Source of the DNA: Streptomyces scabiei 87.22
GTDB taxonomy: Bacteria > Actinomycetota > Actinomycetes > Streptomycetales > Streptomycetaceae
Direction of reading: 5' to 3'
DNA: 64,000 nt
Assembly: GCF_000091305.1 (NCBI RefSeq)
Contig: NC_013929.1
Location: 1,364,001-1,428,000, forward strand
Made by a program: the position numbers and the translations under genes. Of this stretch, positions 29,121 through 37,778 are shown piece by piece (position 1 is the first letter of the stretch; each line of letters begins with the position of its first letter). Below the pieces are notes generated by a model that made no database searches, was not told where the DNA came from, and saw nothing but the letters and a program-made list of their open reading frames with translations.

Positions 29121-29232
29121 GCCCTACTCCTACGACTGTTCACGCGGCTCCGCCACGGCGGCGCCGACAGCTGTCTCCCCGACACGGAACGCGCACGCCA
29201 CGCATGCGACGCACGCCCGGTGCACCTCCGGC

Positions 29233-31002
29233 TCAGGCACGCCCGAGGATCCGCCGCACCGCCTCCGTCAGCAACCGTTCGGCGTCCAGCGGGGACACGG
29301 CCGCCCGCGCATATCGGAAGGCTACGTACCCGTCCGGCCTGACGAGGAGGGCTCCGCCGTCGGCGATCTCGCTCAGCCGTGCCCAGTCGCCGTACGGGTC
29401 CTCGTACTCCTGGCCGGGGCCGATGACGGCGGTGGCGATCTCCAGCAGGTCCTGGGCGCCGGCGGCCCGGACCCAGTCGCCGCCGCCGATGCCGGTGAGC
29501 AGCGTGAAGCGGCCCTTGCCGACGGTGTCGAGGGTGGACAGGGTGCGGGTGCCCGCGGTGATCCAGGCGTGCGGCAGCTTGGCTCCGGGGCGCGAGGTGG
29601 GCTGGTGGTACAGCTCGGGGTCGCGGTCGAAGCCGGGGTCGGGGGTGCCGTCCGGGACGACGGCCACGGAGGTCTCGGCGGAGTACCGCTGGTTCAGCTC
29701 CACGCCGTGGGCGTTGAACTCGTACACCTTGAACCCGATGGCCTCGCGGAGCCTCGCCCGCTGCTTCTCGGCCGCCCCGGTGTCCTCCTTGCGGGCCGCG
29801 ATGTTGGCCCACAGCTGTTCGGGGGTCTGCGGGGAGAGCCCGTCGAGCGCCTCGAAGACGGGGGCGGTCTCGCCGATGGACTTGTTGGCGCGGGTGACGA
29901 TCTGCTTGCCGATCGGGGCGCGTTCGGCGGTGTAGCTGTCGAGGAGCGCGGGGGCCGCGGTGCCGTCGAGGACCAGCTTGAGCTTCCAGGCCAGGTTGTA
30001 GGCGTCCTGGATGGAGGTGTTGGAGCCGAGGCCGTTGGACGGCGGGTGGCGGTGCGTGGCGTCACCGGCGCAGAAGACCCGCCCGTGGGAGTAGGTCTCC
30101 GCGTACATCTCGTTGACGGTCCAGGCCGAGGACGACTTGATGGTCACCGGGATCTCGTCGTCGCCGACCAGCCTGCGGACGATCGACTCGGCGTACTCGG
30201 TGGTCAGGTCGGGGGCGCCCGCGGTGACGTCGTAGCCCCAGACGATCAGCCACTCGTCCCAGGGCCGGACGCACCGGACCAGGCCGGCGCCGATCCCGCC
30301 GACGGTGGCGCCGGGCGCCAGCACCCAGTAGAGGGTGGACGGGCGGTGCGCGGTGTACTTCGTCAGGTCGGCGTTGAAGACGATGTTGATGCTGCCGGCC
30401 ACGCCCATCTGCCCGCCCATCGGCAGGCCGGCGTCCTCGGCCACCTGGGAACGGCCGCCGTCGGCGCCGATGAGGTACTTGGCACGGATGGTGTACTCGT
30501 CGCCGCGCAGCCGGTCCTCGACGGTGACCGTGACGCCCTCGTCGTCCTGGACGAAGGACTTGTAGACCGTCCTGAAGCGCAGGTCGGTGCCGCGCGCCAC
30601 CGCCGCGTCGACGAGCACGGGCTCCATGAGGTGCTGCGGCATGTCGCACATGCGGGTGGGGCTGGCCAGCTCGTGCGCGGCCTGGACGAGCGGGTCGTTG
30701 CCCCAGGAGCGGAGCCTGCCCAGCTCCTCCCCTGCGAGGCTGGTGCAGAAGGTCGTGTCGCCCATCAGCTGCTGCGGCGTGGCCTTCGCGACGACCTCCT
30801 CCTCGACGCCGAGGTCGCGCAGCACCTCCATGGTGCGCTGGTTGGTGATGTGGGCCCGGGGCGTCTCGGCGAGACGCGAGTAGCGGGTGACCACGATGTT
30901 CGGTACGCCGTACGTACTCAGGGCGAGCGCGGCGGAGGCACCCGCAGGGCCACTGCCCACGATCAGTACGTCGGTCACGACATCCGGTTCCACGGTGTTC
31001 AC
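29233..31002 (-). CDS. FAD-dependent phenol/resorcinol-type monooxygenase (TfdB-like)
   Basis: A 589-residue class A aromatic monooxygenase. LIVGSGPAGASAALAL is the FAD motif. Other landmarks are LIGADGGRSQVAEDAGL, and GRVFCAGDATHRHPPSNGLGSNTSIQDAYNL-type sequence with the GD motif and the TfdB/PheA-like 'HRHPPxNGLG' signature. A thioredoxin-like C-terminal region follows. By context it hydroxylates resorcinol or a related phenol to hydroxyquinol for the next two enzymes. GTG at 31002 is preferred because GGAG (31011-31014) lies 8 nt upstream; an ATG at 31050 lacks a ribosome-binding site. It faces the GAF activator across about 230 bp. Confidence 0.88.
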   Translation of the reverse strand: MNTVEPDVVTDVLIVGSGPAGASAALALSTYGVPNIVVTRYSRLAETPRAHITNQRTMEVLRDLGVEEEVVAKATPQQLMGDTTFCTSLAGEELGRLRSWGNDPLVQAAHELASPTRMCDMPQHLMEPVLVDAAVARGTDLRFRTVYKSFVQDDEGVTVTVEDRLRGDEYTIRAKYLIGADGGRSQVAEDAGLPMGGQMGVAGSINIVFNADLTKYTAHRPSTLYWVLAPGATVGGIGAGLVRCVRPWDEWLIVWGYDVTAGAPDLTTEYAESIVRRLVGDDEIPVTIKSSSAWTVNEMYAETYSHGRVFCAGDATHRHPPSNGLGSNTSIQDAYNLAWKLKLVLDGTAAPALLDSYTAERAPIGKQIVTRANKSIGETAPVFEALDGLSPQTPEQLWANIAARKEDTGAAEKQRARLREAIGFKVYEFNAHGVELNQRYSAETSVAVVPDGTPDPGFDRDPELYHQPTSRPGAKLPHAWITAGTRTLSTLDTVGKGRFTLLTGIGGGDWVRAAGAQDLLEIATAVIGPGQEYEDPYGDWARLSEIADGGALLVRPDGYVAFRYARAAVSPLDAERLLTEAVRRILGRA

Positions 31003-31073
31003 GAGAGTCGCTCCAGGGGGGTGAGGACGAGCACCGGCGGTCATGACCATGGCGGGCCGCGCGGGAGCGTGGG

Positions 31074-31090
31074 TGTCTCAATACGAGACA
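31074..31090. promoter_or_regulatory. Candidate activator site in the hydroxyquinol divergent promoter region
   Basis: TGTCTC-AATAC-GAGACA is a perfect 6-bp inverted repeat with a 5-bp spacer, midway between the divergent monooxygenase and GAF/Fis activator genes. The TGT...ACA shape recalls sites bound by AcoR/MimR-type activators. Confidence 0.5.
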
Positions 31091-31232
31091 GTGCGCGCGG
31101 CTTGCCGGACGGCCGCTGTCCGGGGTACGGCGACGGTCCGCGCCCCTCCGGGCGGGCGGTGCGGGCGACCTGACGGAGTCGCGCGGACGGACGCCACCTT
31201 ATCGATCTCGCCGGGGTAGCGTCAGTGCTGTC

Positions 31233-33218
31233 GTGACTACCGCGGAGCGCCTACCCGTCCACCCTGCCCTGGAATCGCTGGGCAGGGCCCGCGAGTTGTT
31301 TCTGATGGGCCGCCAACTGCCCGACGGTGTACCGGAGGAGATCGCCGCCTCCTGGCGGCGCGCCCGGTTCCTCGGCCTGCGCCACGACGGGCCGGGTCCG
31401 GCCGGCGACGCGGCCCGCGGGTCCGCCGCCGCACCGCGTGAGGCCGTACGGCGTGAGGGGTGCCACCTGTTGTCCGCCGCGCGGCCGGTGCTCGAACGGC
31501 TGGCCCCCGTCGTGGGCGCCGGGCGGGCGGCGCTGCTGCTGACCGACGAACGGCTGCGGGTGCTGTGGGCGACCGGACGCGCGACGGGCGCTCCGTGCCG
31601 CGAGGACCTCTCCGAGCAGGTGGCCGGTAACAACAGCGCCGCGCTCGCGCTGCGCACCCGGCGTCGCGCCGAGGTGCACGGTCCCGAGCACTTCCTCGAT
31701 CTGTGGCAGGACGTGTCGGCGGTCAGCGTGCCCGTGCTCGCGCCGGAGACCGGGCGGGCCGTGGGCACGGTGACGGTCACCACCGCACTCTGCGCCGACC
31801 GGGGCCCGCATCCGTGGGCGTCCCTCGCGGAGGCCGCCGCCGGCGCCGTCGAGGCGGAACTGCTGGCCCGGTCGCGGCCGGCCGAGCGGGTGCTGCTGGA
31901 CGCCTATCTGCGGGCCTCGCGGGAGCCGCGGCGGGCGGTGGTCGCGCTGGACGGCCGCAACCGTCTGGTCAGCGAGGCCGCGGGGCGACTGTTGTCACCG
32001 GAGGGGCTGGACGCGCTGGAGCGGAGCGTGGTCGCGCTGCTGCGGGACGGGGCCGGCGAGGGGAGGTTCCCGGCGGCGGACCTCCCGGATTCGGCGAGGC
32101 CGGGAGGCCCGGTGGCGGCCGAGGCCGGCCGGGCGGCGGGCACGGCACGGTCCGGTGCGGGGTGGGCGTCCGCGGCGGTGTCCGCCGGGGGGCCCGGAGC
32201 GGAGTTCGCCGGGGGGCCCGAAGCGGCCTCCACGGCGTGGTCGGCGGCCGTCGCAGGGGCCGGTGCGCCCGCTCCGGTGTCCGTGACCGCCGGTACCCCG
32301 GGCTCGTACCGCGTGCGGCTGCCGGACGGCGTGCGGTGCTCGGCGAAGGTCTCCCCGGTGACGCACCGGGGGTCGGTCATCGGGGCGGTGGCCGTGCTGG
32401 AGCCGCTGGGAGCCGCCACCACCGTGCCGCCGCGGCGGGGTGCCGTGGCGCTGGCCGGGCATTCGGTGCCCTGGCGGCACGCGGTCGGCCGGGCGACGGA
32501 GCTGGCCCGGTCCCCCGAGCCGTTGCTGCTCGTCGGCGAACGCGGCACCGGGAAGACTGCGCTGGCCCGCGAACTGACCCCCGAACTGCTGGTCGTCGAC
32601 GCGGCGGAGGGCGAACTCGGTTCCGTGCTGCACGCGTTGAGGGAAGGCCACGCGCTCCTGATCCGCCATGTGGAGCGCCTCGCCCAGCCCGACCTCGCGA
32701 CCCTCAACTCGCTCCTCGCGGCGCAGCCGGGGACACCGCTGCTGGCCACCTACACCCCCGGAACCCCGCTCGGTCCCTGCCTCCAGCGCTTCCTGGACCG
32801 GCTGGCCGCCCGCTCGGTCACCCTGCCCGCGCTGCGGGAACGGCCGGAGGACGTCCGGGATCTCCTGACGGCCGTGGCCCCGAAGCCCGGGCCCGGTCAG
32901 CCGCCGCTCACCTGGACACTGGACGCCCTGCACGCCCTGGAGCGGCATCCGTGGCCGGGCAACGTCACCGAACTCGTCCATCTGGTAAGGGCCTTGGCCG
33001 AACAGCGGCGCGTGTCCGGGCCCGTCCGCCGCGCCGAACTGCCCGATCCCGTCCGCGAGGGGCCCGCGGCGCGGCGCCTGAGCCCCATGGAACACGCCGA
33101 ACGCTCCGCGATACTGGAGGCCCTGCGCCGCAACGGCGGCAACAAGGCCCGTACGGCGGCGTCCCTGGGCATCGCCCGCGCCACGCTGTACCGGAAACTG
33201 CGGGAGTACCGGGGCTAG
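31233..33218 (+). CDS. GAF-AAA-Fis transcriptional activator (AcoR/NtrC-like) lacking GAFTGA
   Basis: A 661-residue regulator. The N-terminal GAF-like sensor region (~1-200) has AALLLTDERLRVLWATG and LSEQVAGNNSAALALRT. A Gly/Ala-rich linker and PAS-like part follow. The AAA+ core has Walker A VGERGTGKTALAR near residue 435 but is shortened. The C-terminal Fis-type HTH reads EALRRNGGNKARTAASLGIARATLYRKL. The GAFTGA loop that contacts sigma-54 is not present. This fits Actinobacteria, which lack sigma-54; such proteins must activate another holoenzyme. Divergent from the hydroxyquinol operon, it is most likely its phenol-responsive activator. GTG at 31233 is taken as start. Confidence 0.82.
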   Translation: MTTAERLPVHPALESLGRARELFLMGRQLPDGVPEEIAASWRRARFLGLRHDGPGPAGDAARGSAAAPREAVRREGCHLLSAARPVLERLAPVVGAGRAALLLTDERLRVLWATGRATGAPCREDLSEQVAGNNSAALALRTRRRAEVHGPEHFLDLWQDVSAVSVPVLAPETGRAVGTVTVTTALCADRGPHPWASLAEAAAGAVEAELLARSRPAERVLLDAYLRASREPRRAVVALDGRNRLVSEAAGRLLSPEGLDALERSVVALLRDGAGEGRFPAADLPDSARPGGPVAAEAGRAAGTARSGAGWASAAVSAGGPGAEFAGGPEAASTAWSAAVAGAGAPAPVSVTAGTPGSYRVRLPDGVRCSAKVSPVTHRGSVIGAVAVLEPLGAATTVPPRRGAVALAGHSVPWRHAVGRATELARSPEPLLLVGERGTGKTALARELTPELLVVDAAEGELGSVLHALREGHALLIRHVERLAQPDLATLNSLLAAQPGTPLLATYTPGTPLGPCLQRFLDRLAARSVTLPALRERPEDVRDLLTAVAPKPGPGQPPLTWTLDALHALERHPWPGNVTELVHLVRALAEQRRVSGPVRRAELPDPVREGPAARRLSPMEHAERSAILEALRRNGGNKARTAASLGIARATLYRKLREYRG

Positions 33219-33376
33219 GCCATGTCCGCGACGGGGCCGTGGTGCGGTCCGGCGGGACGTCGTGTGGCGATCAACGGGTGGCCGCCCGACCATGGGGATG
33301 CGGGTATCACCCATACCCCTCTTACAGCCCGCCCGCTCGCCCCTTGTCACCCCGTTCTCCAGGAAGGTGGGAGCCG

Positions 33377-34219
33377 ATGTGCAGGTGGCTCGCCTATTCG
33401 GGAACGCCCGTCCTGCTCGACACGATCCTCTACCGCCCGGAGCACTCCCTGATCGATCAGAGTCTGCACTCCAAGCTGGGGGTCGAGACCACCAACGGTG
33501 ACGGGTTCGGCATCGGCTGGTACTCGCCCGACCTGGAGACGCCCGCGGTCATCCGCGACATCGGTCCGGCGTGGAGCAACCGCAATCTGCGGGAGATCTC
33601 CGACCATGTCCGCTCCCCGCTGTTCTTCGCCCACATCCGGGCGTCGACCGGTACCGCGGTGCAGCAGACCAACAGCCACCCCTTCCGCCACGGCCGCTGG
33701 ATGTGGATGCACAACGGCGCGATCGCCGACTTCCACCGGCTCCGGCGGGACCTCTCCCTGGCCGTCGCCCCGGAGCTCTTCGCCGACATCGAGGGACAGA
33801 CGGACTCCGAGCTGATGTTCTACCTGGCGCTCACGTTCGGTCTGGAGCAGGACCCGCCGGGCGCGGTCGCGCGGATGGCCGGGCTGGTGGAGCGGGTCGG
33901 CCACGAGCACGGGGTGGAGTTCCCGCTGCAGATGACGGTCGCCGTGACCGACGGAGAAGGGCTGTGGGCCTTCCGTTACTCCAGCCAGAAGCAGTCGCGC
34001 TCGCTGTTCTACAGCACCCGGGTGGACACCCTGCGCGCGCTCCACCCCGACCTGTCGTTCCTGCGGGAGGTCTCCGACGAGACCCGTCTCATCGTCTCCG
34101 AGCCCCTGGGCGACATGCCCGGCGCCTGGAACGAGGTCCCCGAGAGCAGCTATGGCGTCGTCCGGCCCGGCGAGGACGTCCTGCACTCCTTCGCCCCGCT
34201 GGTTCCCCAGGCCGCGTAG
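33377..34219 (+). CDS. Class II glutamine amidotransferase
   Basis: A 280-residue Ntn-hydrolase. After Met1 the nucleophile Cys2 begins MCRWLAYSG. Other features are GDGFGIGWYS, FFAHIRASTGTAVQQTNSHPF and WMWMHNGAIADF, the glutamine-binding and oxyanion elements of the YafJ/EgtC-like family. The acceptor partner is unknown; no ergothioneine genes are adjacent. ATG at 33377 follows AAGGTGGGAG. It is monocistronic, followed by a hairpin and tRNA-Pro copy 2 on the opposite strand. A 158-bp gap separates it from the GAF activator. Confidence 0.88.
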   Translation: MCRWLAYSGTPVLLDTILYRPEHSLIDQSLHSKLGVETTNGDGFGIGWYSPDLETPAVIRDIGPAWSNRNLREISDHVRSPLFFAHIRASTGTAVQQTNSHPFRHGRWMWMHNGAIADFHRLRRDLSLAVAPELFADIEGQTDSELMFYLALTFGLEQDPPGAVARMAGLVERVGHEHGVEFPLQMTVAVTDGEGLWAFRYSSQKQSRSLFYSTRVDTLRALHPDLSFLREVSDETRLIVSEPLGDMPGAWNEVPESSYGVVRPGEDVLHSFAPLVPQAA

Positions 34220-34269
34220 CCGCGCGGTGCGGCCCGGCCGGCCTTTCCGGCCCCGCGGCCGGACATGCG

Positions 34270-34307
34270 TCAGGGGCCGTGGCGGAATGCTCCACCACGG
34301 CCCCTGA
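34270..34307. terminator. Bidirectional hairpin between the amidotransferase and tRNA-Pro copy 2
   Basis: TCAGGGGCCGTGG (34270-34282) pairs with CCACGGCCCCTGA (34295-34307), a 13-bp stem with a 12-nt loop, between convergent genes. Confidence 0.8.
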
Positions 34308-34335
34308 TCTGCGACTTCACGAGGACTTCGCAAAG

Positions 34336-34409
<74 letters not shown>

Positions 34410-34507
34410 GTGCGCTGCCCGCGGTGACCCGCGTGATCGCGCACTGAGAACTTTACCGTACGTCGGCCACTGCCCCGCCGCCGGTGAGGCGGGGGGACAA
34501 TCGGGGG

Positions 34508-35071
34508 ATGAGCGGTACGGCGCGGGACGGGACGGCAGCAGGGCGGGACCGGGACGAGGAGGGGCGGGCGCGCAGCGCGCGGCCCCGGGACGGGCTGGGG
34601 CGCCCGTTGCCGTACGGGGCACCGGGGGTCGAGCGGCAGCCGGAGGGAGTGGTGCGGGCTCCGGAGGAGACTGTCGTCGAGGCGCAGGCGCTGCTGGACG
34701 CGGGGAAGCCGTTCCACGCGCACGAGGTCTTCGAGGACGCCTGGAAGTCCGGGCCCGACGAGGAGCGCGCGCTCTGGCGGGGTCTCGCCCAGCTCGCGGT
34801 GGGTCTCACGCACGCGGCGCGCGGGAACGCCAAGGGCGGGGCCCTGCTGCTGCGGCGCGGGGCCGGGGCCGTCGAGGAGTGGGGTGCCGCGAGCGGACGG
34901 CCGCGGCCCCACGGGGTGGACCTGGCCGGGGTGGCGGCCTGGGCCCGGCGGCTGGCCGGTGTCGTGGAGCGGGACGGCCGTGCGGTGGACGCGGGGGCCT
35001 CGGCTCCCCGGTTGCGCCGTACGGACACGGCGCCGGAGTCGTCCGCGGCGAGCCCTTCAGCGGAGCAGTAG
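34508..35071 (+). CDS. DUF309 domain protein
   Basis: A 187-residue protein. The N-terminal ~60 residues are a charged, disordered Arg/Asp/Gly stretch. The DUF309 core has EAQALLDAGKPFHAHEVFEDAWK, then WRGLAQLAVGLTHAARGNAKGGALLLRRG. The 'PFxAHExxExxW' motif is the family signature. Function is not established, though the conserved His/Glu suggest a metal site. ATG at 34508 follows a GGGGG run. The 3' end overlaps the convergent TauE/SafE gene by 15 nt. Confidence 0.85.
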   Translation: MSGTARDGTAAGRDRDEEGRARSARPRDGLGRPLPYGAPGVERQPEGVVRAPEETVVEAQALLDAGKPFHAHEVFEDAWKSGPDEERALWRGLAQLAVGLTHAARGNAKGGALLLRRGAGAVEEWGAASGRPRPHGVDLAGVAAWARRLAGVVERDGRAVDAGASAPRLRRTDTAPESSAASPSAEQ

Positions 35072-35830
35072 CTGCAGGCCGCCCACGACCGTGGCCGCGA
35101 TGACCAGTTGTTCGAACAGCTTCTGGTTGATGCGGTGCACCGCCCACTTGCCGAGGAGGGCGCCCGGGACGACGAAGAGGGCGAGGGCGGCGTCGAGCAG
35201 CAGGGAGTGCGCGTCGATGAGGCCGAGGCCCACGCTGAACGGGACCTTGGAGACGTTGACGATGAGGAAGAAGAAGGCCGATGTGCCGAGGAAGCCGAGC
35301 TTCCGGAAGCCCGCCGAGAGCAGGTACATCGACATCACGGGGCCGCCGGCGTTGGCGACCATGGTGGTGAAGCCGCCGAGGACACCGTAGGAGCGGGCCT
35401 TGACGCGGCCGGCGCGGGTGGTGACGGCGTCGGGCTCGTCGTCGTGGTCGACCGTACGCCGGCGCCATACGGTGACGGCCGCCATCAGCAGCAGGATCGC
35501 GCCGATCGAGGTGCGGACGATCCGGTCGTCGGCCCGGATCAGGAAGAGCGTGCCGAGGACGACACCCGCGCCGACCGCCGGGAAGAGCTTCCACAGGGTG
35601 GGCCAGTGGGCGTGCCGCCGGTAGGTCAGGACGGCGAGGACGTCACCGACGATGAGGATCGGGAGCAGCACGCCGGTCGAGGCACGGGCGGGCAGGACGG
35701 CCGCGAAGATCGCCAGACTGACCGTGTTGGCACCGCTGACGGCGGTCTTGGAGAAGCCGACGAGCAGGGCCGCGAAGGCGAGGGCCGCGAACTCGGCCGT
35801 GGACAGGTGCCAGAGAGTCATCGTGTTCAT
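35057..35830 (-). CDS. TauE/SafE family sulfite/organosulfonate exporter-like permease
   Basis: A 257-residue membrane protein with about eight hydrophobic helices. Family marks are ALLVGFSKTAVSGANTVSLAIFAAVLP near the N-terminus and GGFTTMVANAGGPVMSMYLL in the second half, a repeated 'G-F-T/K...N' pattern. Members export or import small anions such as sulfite or sulfoacetate; the substrate here is unknown. ATG at 35830. It converges with and slightly overlaps DUF309. No sulfur gene is directly adjacent, although a sulfur-type locus lies a few kb away. Confidence 0.88.
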   Translation of the reverse strand: MNTMTLWHLSTAEFAALAFAALLVGFSKTAVSGANTVSLAIFAAVLPARASTGVLLPILIVGDVLAVLTYRRHAHWPTLWKLFPAVGAGVVLGTLFLIRADDRIVRTSIGAILLLMAAVTVWRRRTVDHDDEPDAVTTRAGRVKARSYGVLGGFTTMVANAGGPVMSMYLLSAGFRKLGFLGTSAFFFLIVNVSKVPFSVGLGLIDAHSLLLDAALALFVVPGALLGKWAVHRINQKLFEQLVIAATVVGGLQLLLR

Positions 35831-36028
35831 GCGGGGTCCGATGCTATGCGCACCTATCGGCGGGCGACAGGACCGTCTCGCCAGTCGGCCCCTCCCCCGC
35901 CCGCGTCCGGGATCCGGCGGTCGCCGCGCCGCTCAGGGTCCTGGTTTCGCCCCGGTCGGCCCATGGACCATCGTCCGACGGGCTGGCAAGATCCCCCGGG
36001 TACCTTCACCGACGCAGTTGGAGGAGTC

Positions 36029-36838
36029 ATGGCCGACTCGCGCGAGCACAGCTTCGCCGGTACGCGGGGCGGTGTCACCGCACGGGAATGGCCGTGCGAG
36101 GGGGCGCGCTGTGTCGTGCTCCTGGTGCACGGCTACGGGGAGCACATCGGCCGGTACGAGCATGTGGCCGACGCCCTGGTGCGGCACGGCGCGGCGGTGT
36201 TCGGCCCCGACCACATGGGGCACGGCAGGTCGGCGGGCGAGCGGGTGCTGATCGAGGACTTCGAGGACGTCGTCACCGATGTCCGCGCGGTCGAGGTGCT
36301 GGCCAGGGACGCGTATCCGGGTCTGCCGGTGGTGCTGATCGGCCACTCCATGGGCGGGCTGATCGCCGCGCGGTACGCCCAGCGGTACGGGGCCGGGCTC
36401 GCCGCGGTCGTGCTGTCCGGGCCGCTGATCGGGATCTGGGAGCCGCTGCGGGCGCTGCTCGCGGCGCCGGAGGTGCCGAAGGTCCCGCTCGACCCGAAGC
36501 TGCTCTCCCGGGACATGGCGGTCGGCGCCGCGTACGCGAACGATCCGCTGGTGTGGCACGGCCCGTTCAAGCGGCCGACGCTGGAGGCGATCCACCGGGG
36601 CCTGGAGACGATCTCGAAGGGCGGGCCGGTCGGCGCCCTGCCGCTGCTGTGGCTGCACGGCGACGACGACCGGATCGTGCCGCTGTCCGGCAGCCGTACG
36701 GGGATCGAGGAGTTCCGCGGCGCCGAGTGGACCGAGCGGATCTATCCGGGTGCCCGGCACGAGGTGCTGAACGAGACGAACAAGGGTGAGGTGCTCGCGG
36801 ACGTGAAGGCTTTCGTGGACGCCGCGCTGGGGCGCTGA
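36029..36838 (+). CDS. Alpha/beta hydrolase, monoacylglycerol lipase type
   Basis: A 269-residue serine hydrolase of the lysophospholipase/monoacylglycerol lipase group. LLVHGYGEHIGRYEHVA is the oxyanion 'HGxxEHxxRY' motif. GHSMGGLIAARYA carries the nucleophile Ser, GDDDRIVPLSGSR the Asp and ARHEVLNE the His. No signal peptide. ATG at 36029 has a perfect GAGGAG (36021-36026). It is probably monocistronic; the WhiB gene begins 54 nt after its stop. Confidence 0.9.
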   Translation: MADSREHSFAGTRGGVTAREWPCEGARCVVLLVHGYGEHIGRYEHVADALVRHGAAVFGPDHMGHGRSAGERVLIEDFEDVVTDVRAVEVLARDAYPGLPVVLIGHSMGGLIAARYAQRYGAGLAAVVLSGPLIGIWEPLRALLAAPEVPKVPLDPKLLSRDMAVGAAYANDPLVWHGPFKRPTLEAIHRGLETISKGGPVGALPLLWLHGDDDRIVPLSGSRTGIEEFRGAEWTERIYPGARHEVLNETNKGEVLADVKAFVDAALGR

Positions 36839-36891
36839 GTCGCTGCCTCGCACCGCGTTTCCCCTCGTGCGACCCGGGCACCCGGGCCCGC

Positions 36892-37167
36892 ATGGAGTGG
36901 TTGCGGAGAGCGGCCTGCGTGGGAGAGGACCCCGAACTGTTCTTCCCCGTGGGCACCACAGGGCCGGCGCTCGACGAGGTCGCCGCCGCCAAGCGTGTCT
37001 GCGCCCGCTGCCCGGTGCGCCGCGAGTGCCTGAACTGGGCGCTCGGCAACGGGCAGACGGCCGGCGTGTGGGGCGGCATGGGCGAGGAGGAACGCACCGA
37101 ACTGCTCCGCAGAGCCGGGAGCGCCGACGCCGCCCGGCACGAAGCGTTCGCGGGTACGAAGCGATGA
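36892..37167 (+). CDS. WhiB family iron-sulfur transcription factor
   Basis: A 91-residue Wbl protein. The four cluster-binding cysteines are at positions 9, 37, 40 and 46 (RRAACVGEDPELFFP; CARCPVRREC). GVWGGMGEEER is the G-V-W-G-G turn that contacts sigma factor region 4. The C-terminus is short and lacks a long basic tail. Only 13 nt separate it from the Dps-like gene, an unusual operon linking an Fe-S regulator to an iron-storage protein. No Shine-Dalgarno site is obvious before ATG 36892. Confidence 0.92.
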   Translation: MEWLRRAACVGEDPELFFPVGTTGPALDEVAAAKRVCARCPVRRECLNWALGNGQTAGVWGGMGEEERTELLRRAGSADAARHEAFAGTKR

Positions 37168-37180
37168 GGAGCACTGCGCA

Positions 37181-37663
37181 ATGACGATGGTGAGGAGCAC
37201 CCTTCCCGAGCCCGCCCGGCGGATCGCCGGTGACGCGCTGCAGGAGAGCCTGGTGGATCTGCTGGGGCTCTCCCTGATCGGGAAGCAGGCCCACTGGAAC
37301 GTGGTGGGGCCGCGGTTCCGTTCGGTCCACCTGCAGCTCGACGAGGTGGTGTCCGCGGCACGGGCGTTCGCCGACCAGGTCGCCGAGCGCGCGGCGGCGC
37401 TCGGGGTGGCCCCGGACGGGCGGCCCGAGACGGTGGCCGCCCGGTTCGCCCTGCCGGGGCCGAAGGACGGCTGGCTGCGGGACACCGAGGTCGTGAGGCT
37501 GCTGGTGGAGGCGCTGGAGACGGCGATCGGGCGCCTGCGCGAGCGGATCGAGGCCGTGGAGGAGGCCGACAAGGTCACGCAGGACCTGTTGATCGCCGTC
37601 ACCTACGAGCTGGAGAAGCAGCGCTGGATGTTCGAGGCCGAGAACTGGCCCCGCGAGGACTGA
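37181..37663 (+). CDS. dps: Dps/ferritin-like DNA-protecting protein
   Basis: A 160-residue ferritin-fold protein. The ferroxidase-site residues sit in IGKQAHWNVVGPRFRSVHLQLDEVV (conserved His, Asp, Glu of Dps). The helical remainder ends LEKQRWMFEAEN. Dps dodecamers store iron and shield DNA from peroxide. GAGGAGC at 37166-37172 precedes ATG 37181. It follows the WhiB gene closely, so both are likely induced together under oxidative or developmental signals. It ends before a 25-bp perfect hairpin. Confidence 0.93.
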   Translation: MTMVRSTLPEPARRIAGDALQESLVDLLGLSLIGKQAHWNVVGPRFRSVHLQLDEVVSAARAFADQVAERAAALGVAPDGRPETVAARFALPGPKDGWLRDTEVVRLLVEALETAIGRLRERIEAVEEADKVTQDLLIAVTYELEKQRWMFEAENWPRED

Positions 37664-37710
37664 CGGCCGGCGGAGGCCGACCGCCCGGCGGGCGGGTCTC
37701 CCGCGCAACG

Positions 37711-37764
37711 GCCGGGCCGCCGGGGTTCCCGCACCGTAGGGTGCGGGAACCCCGGCGGCCCGGC
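37711..37764. terminator. 25-bp perfect hairpin between dps and the amidohydrolase
   Basis: 37711-37735 is the exact inverse of 37740-37764, with a GTAG loop. It lies between convergent genes and should terminate both. Confidence 0.92.
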
Positions 37765-37778
37765 GTGTCGGTGGTCCC

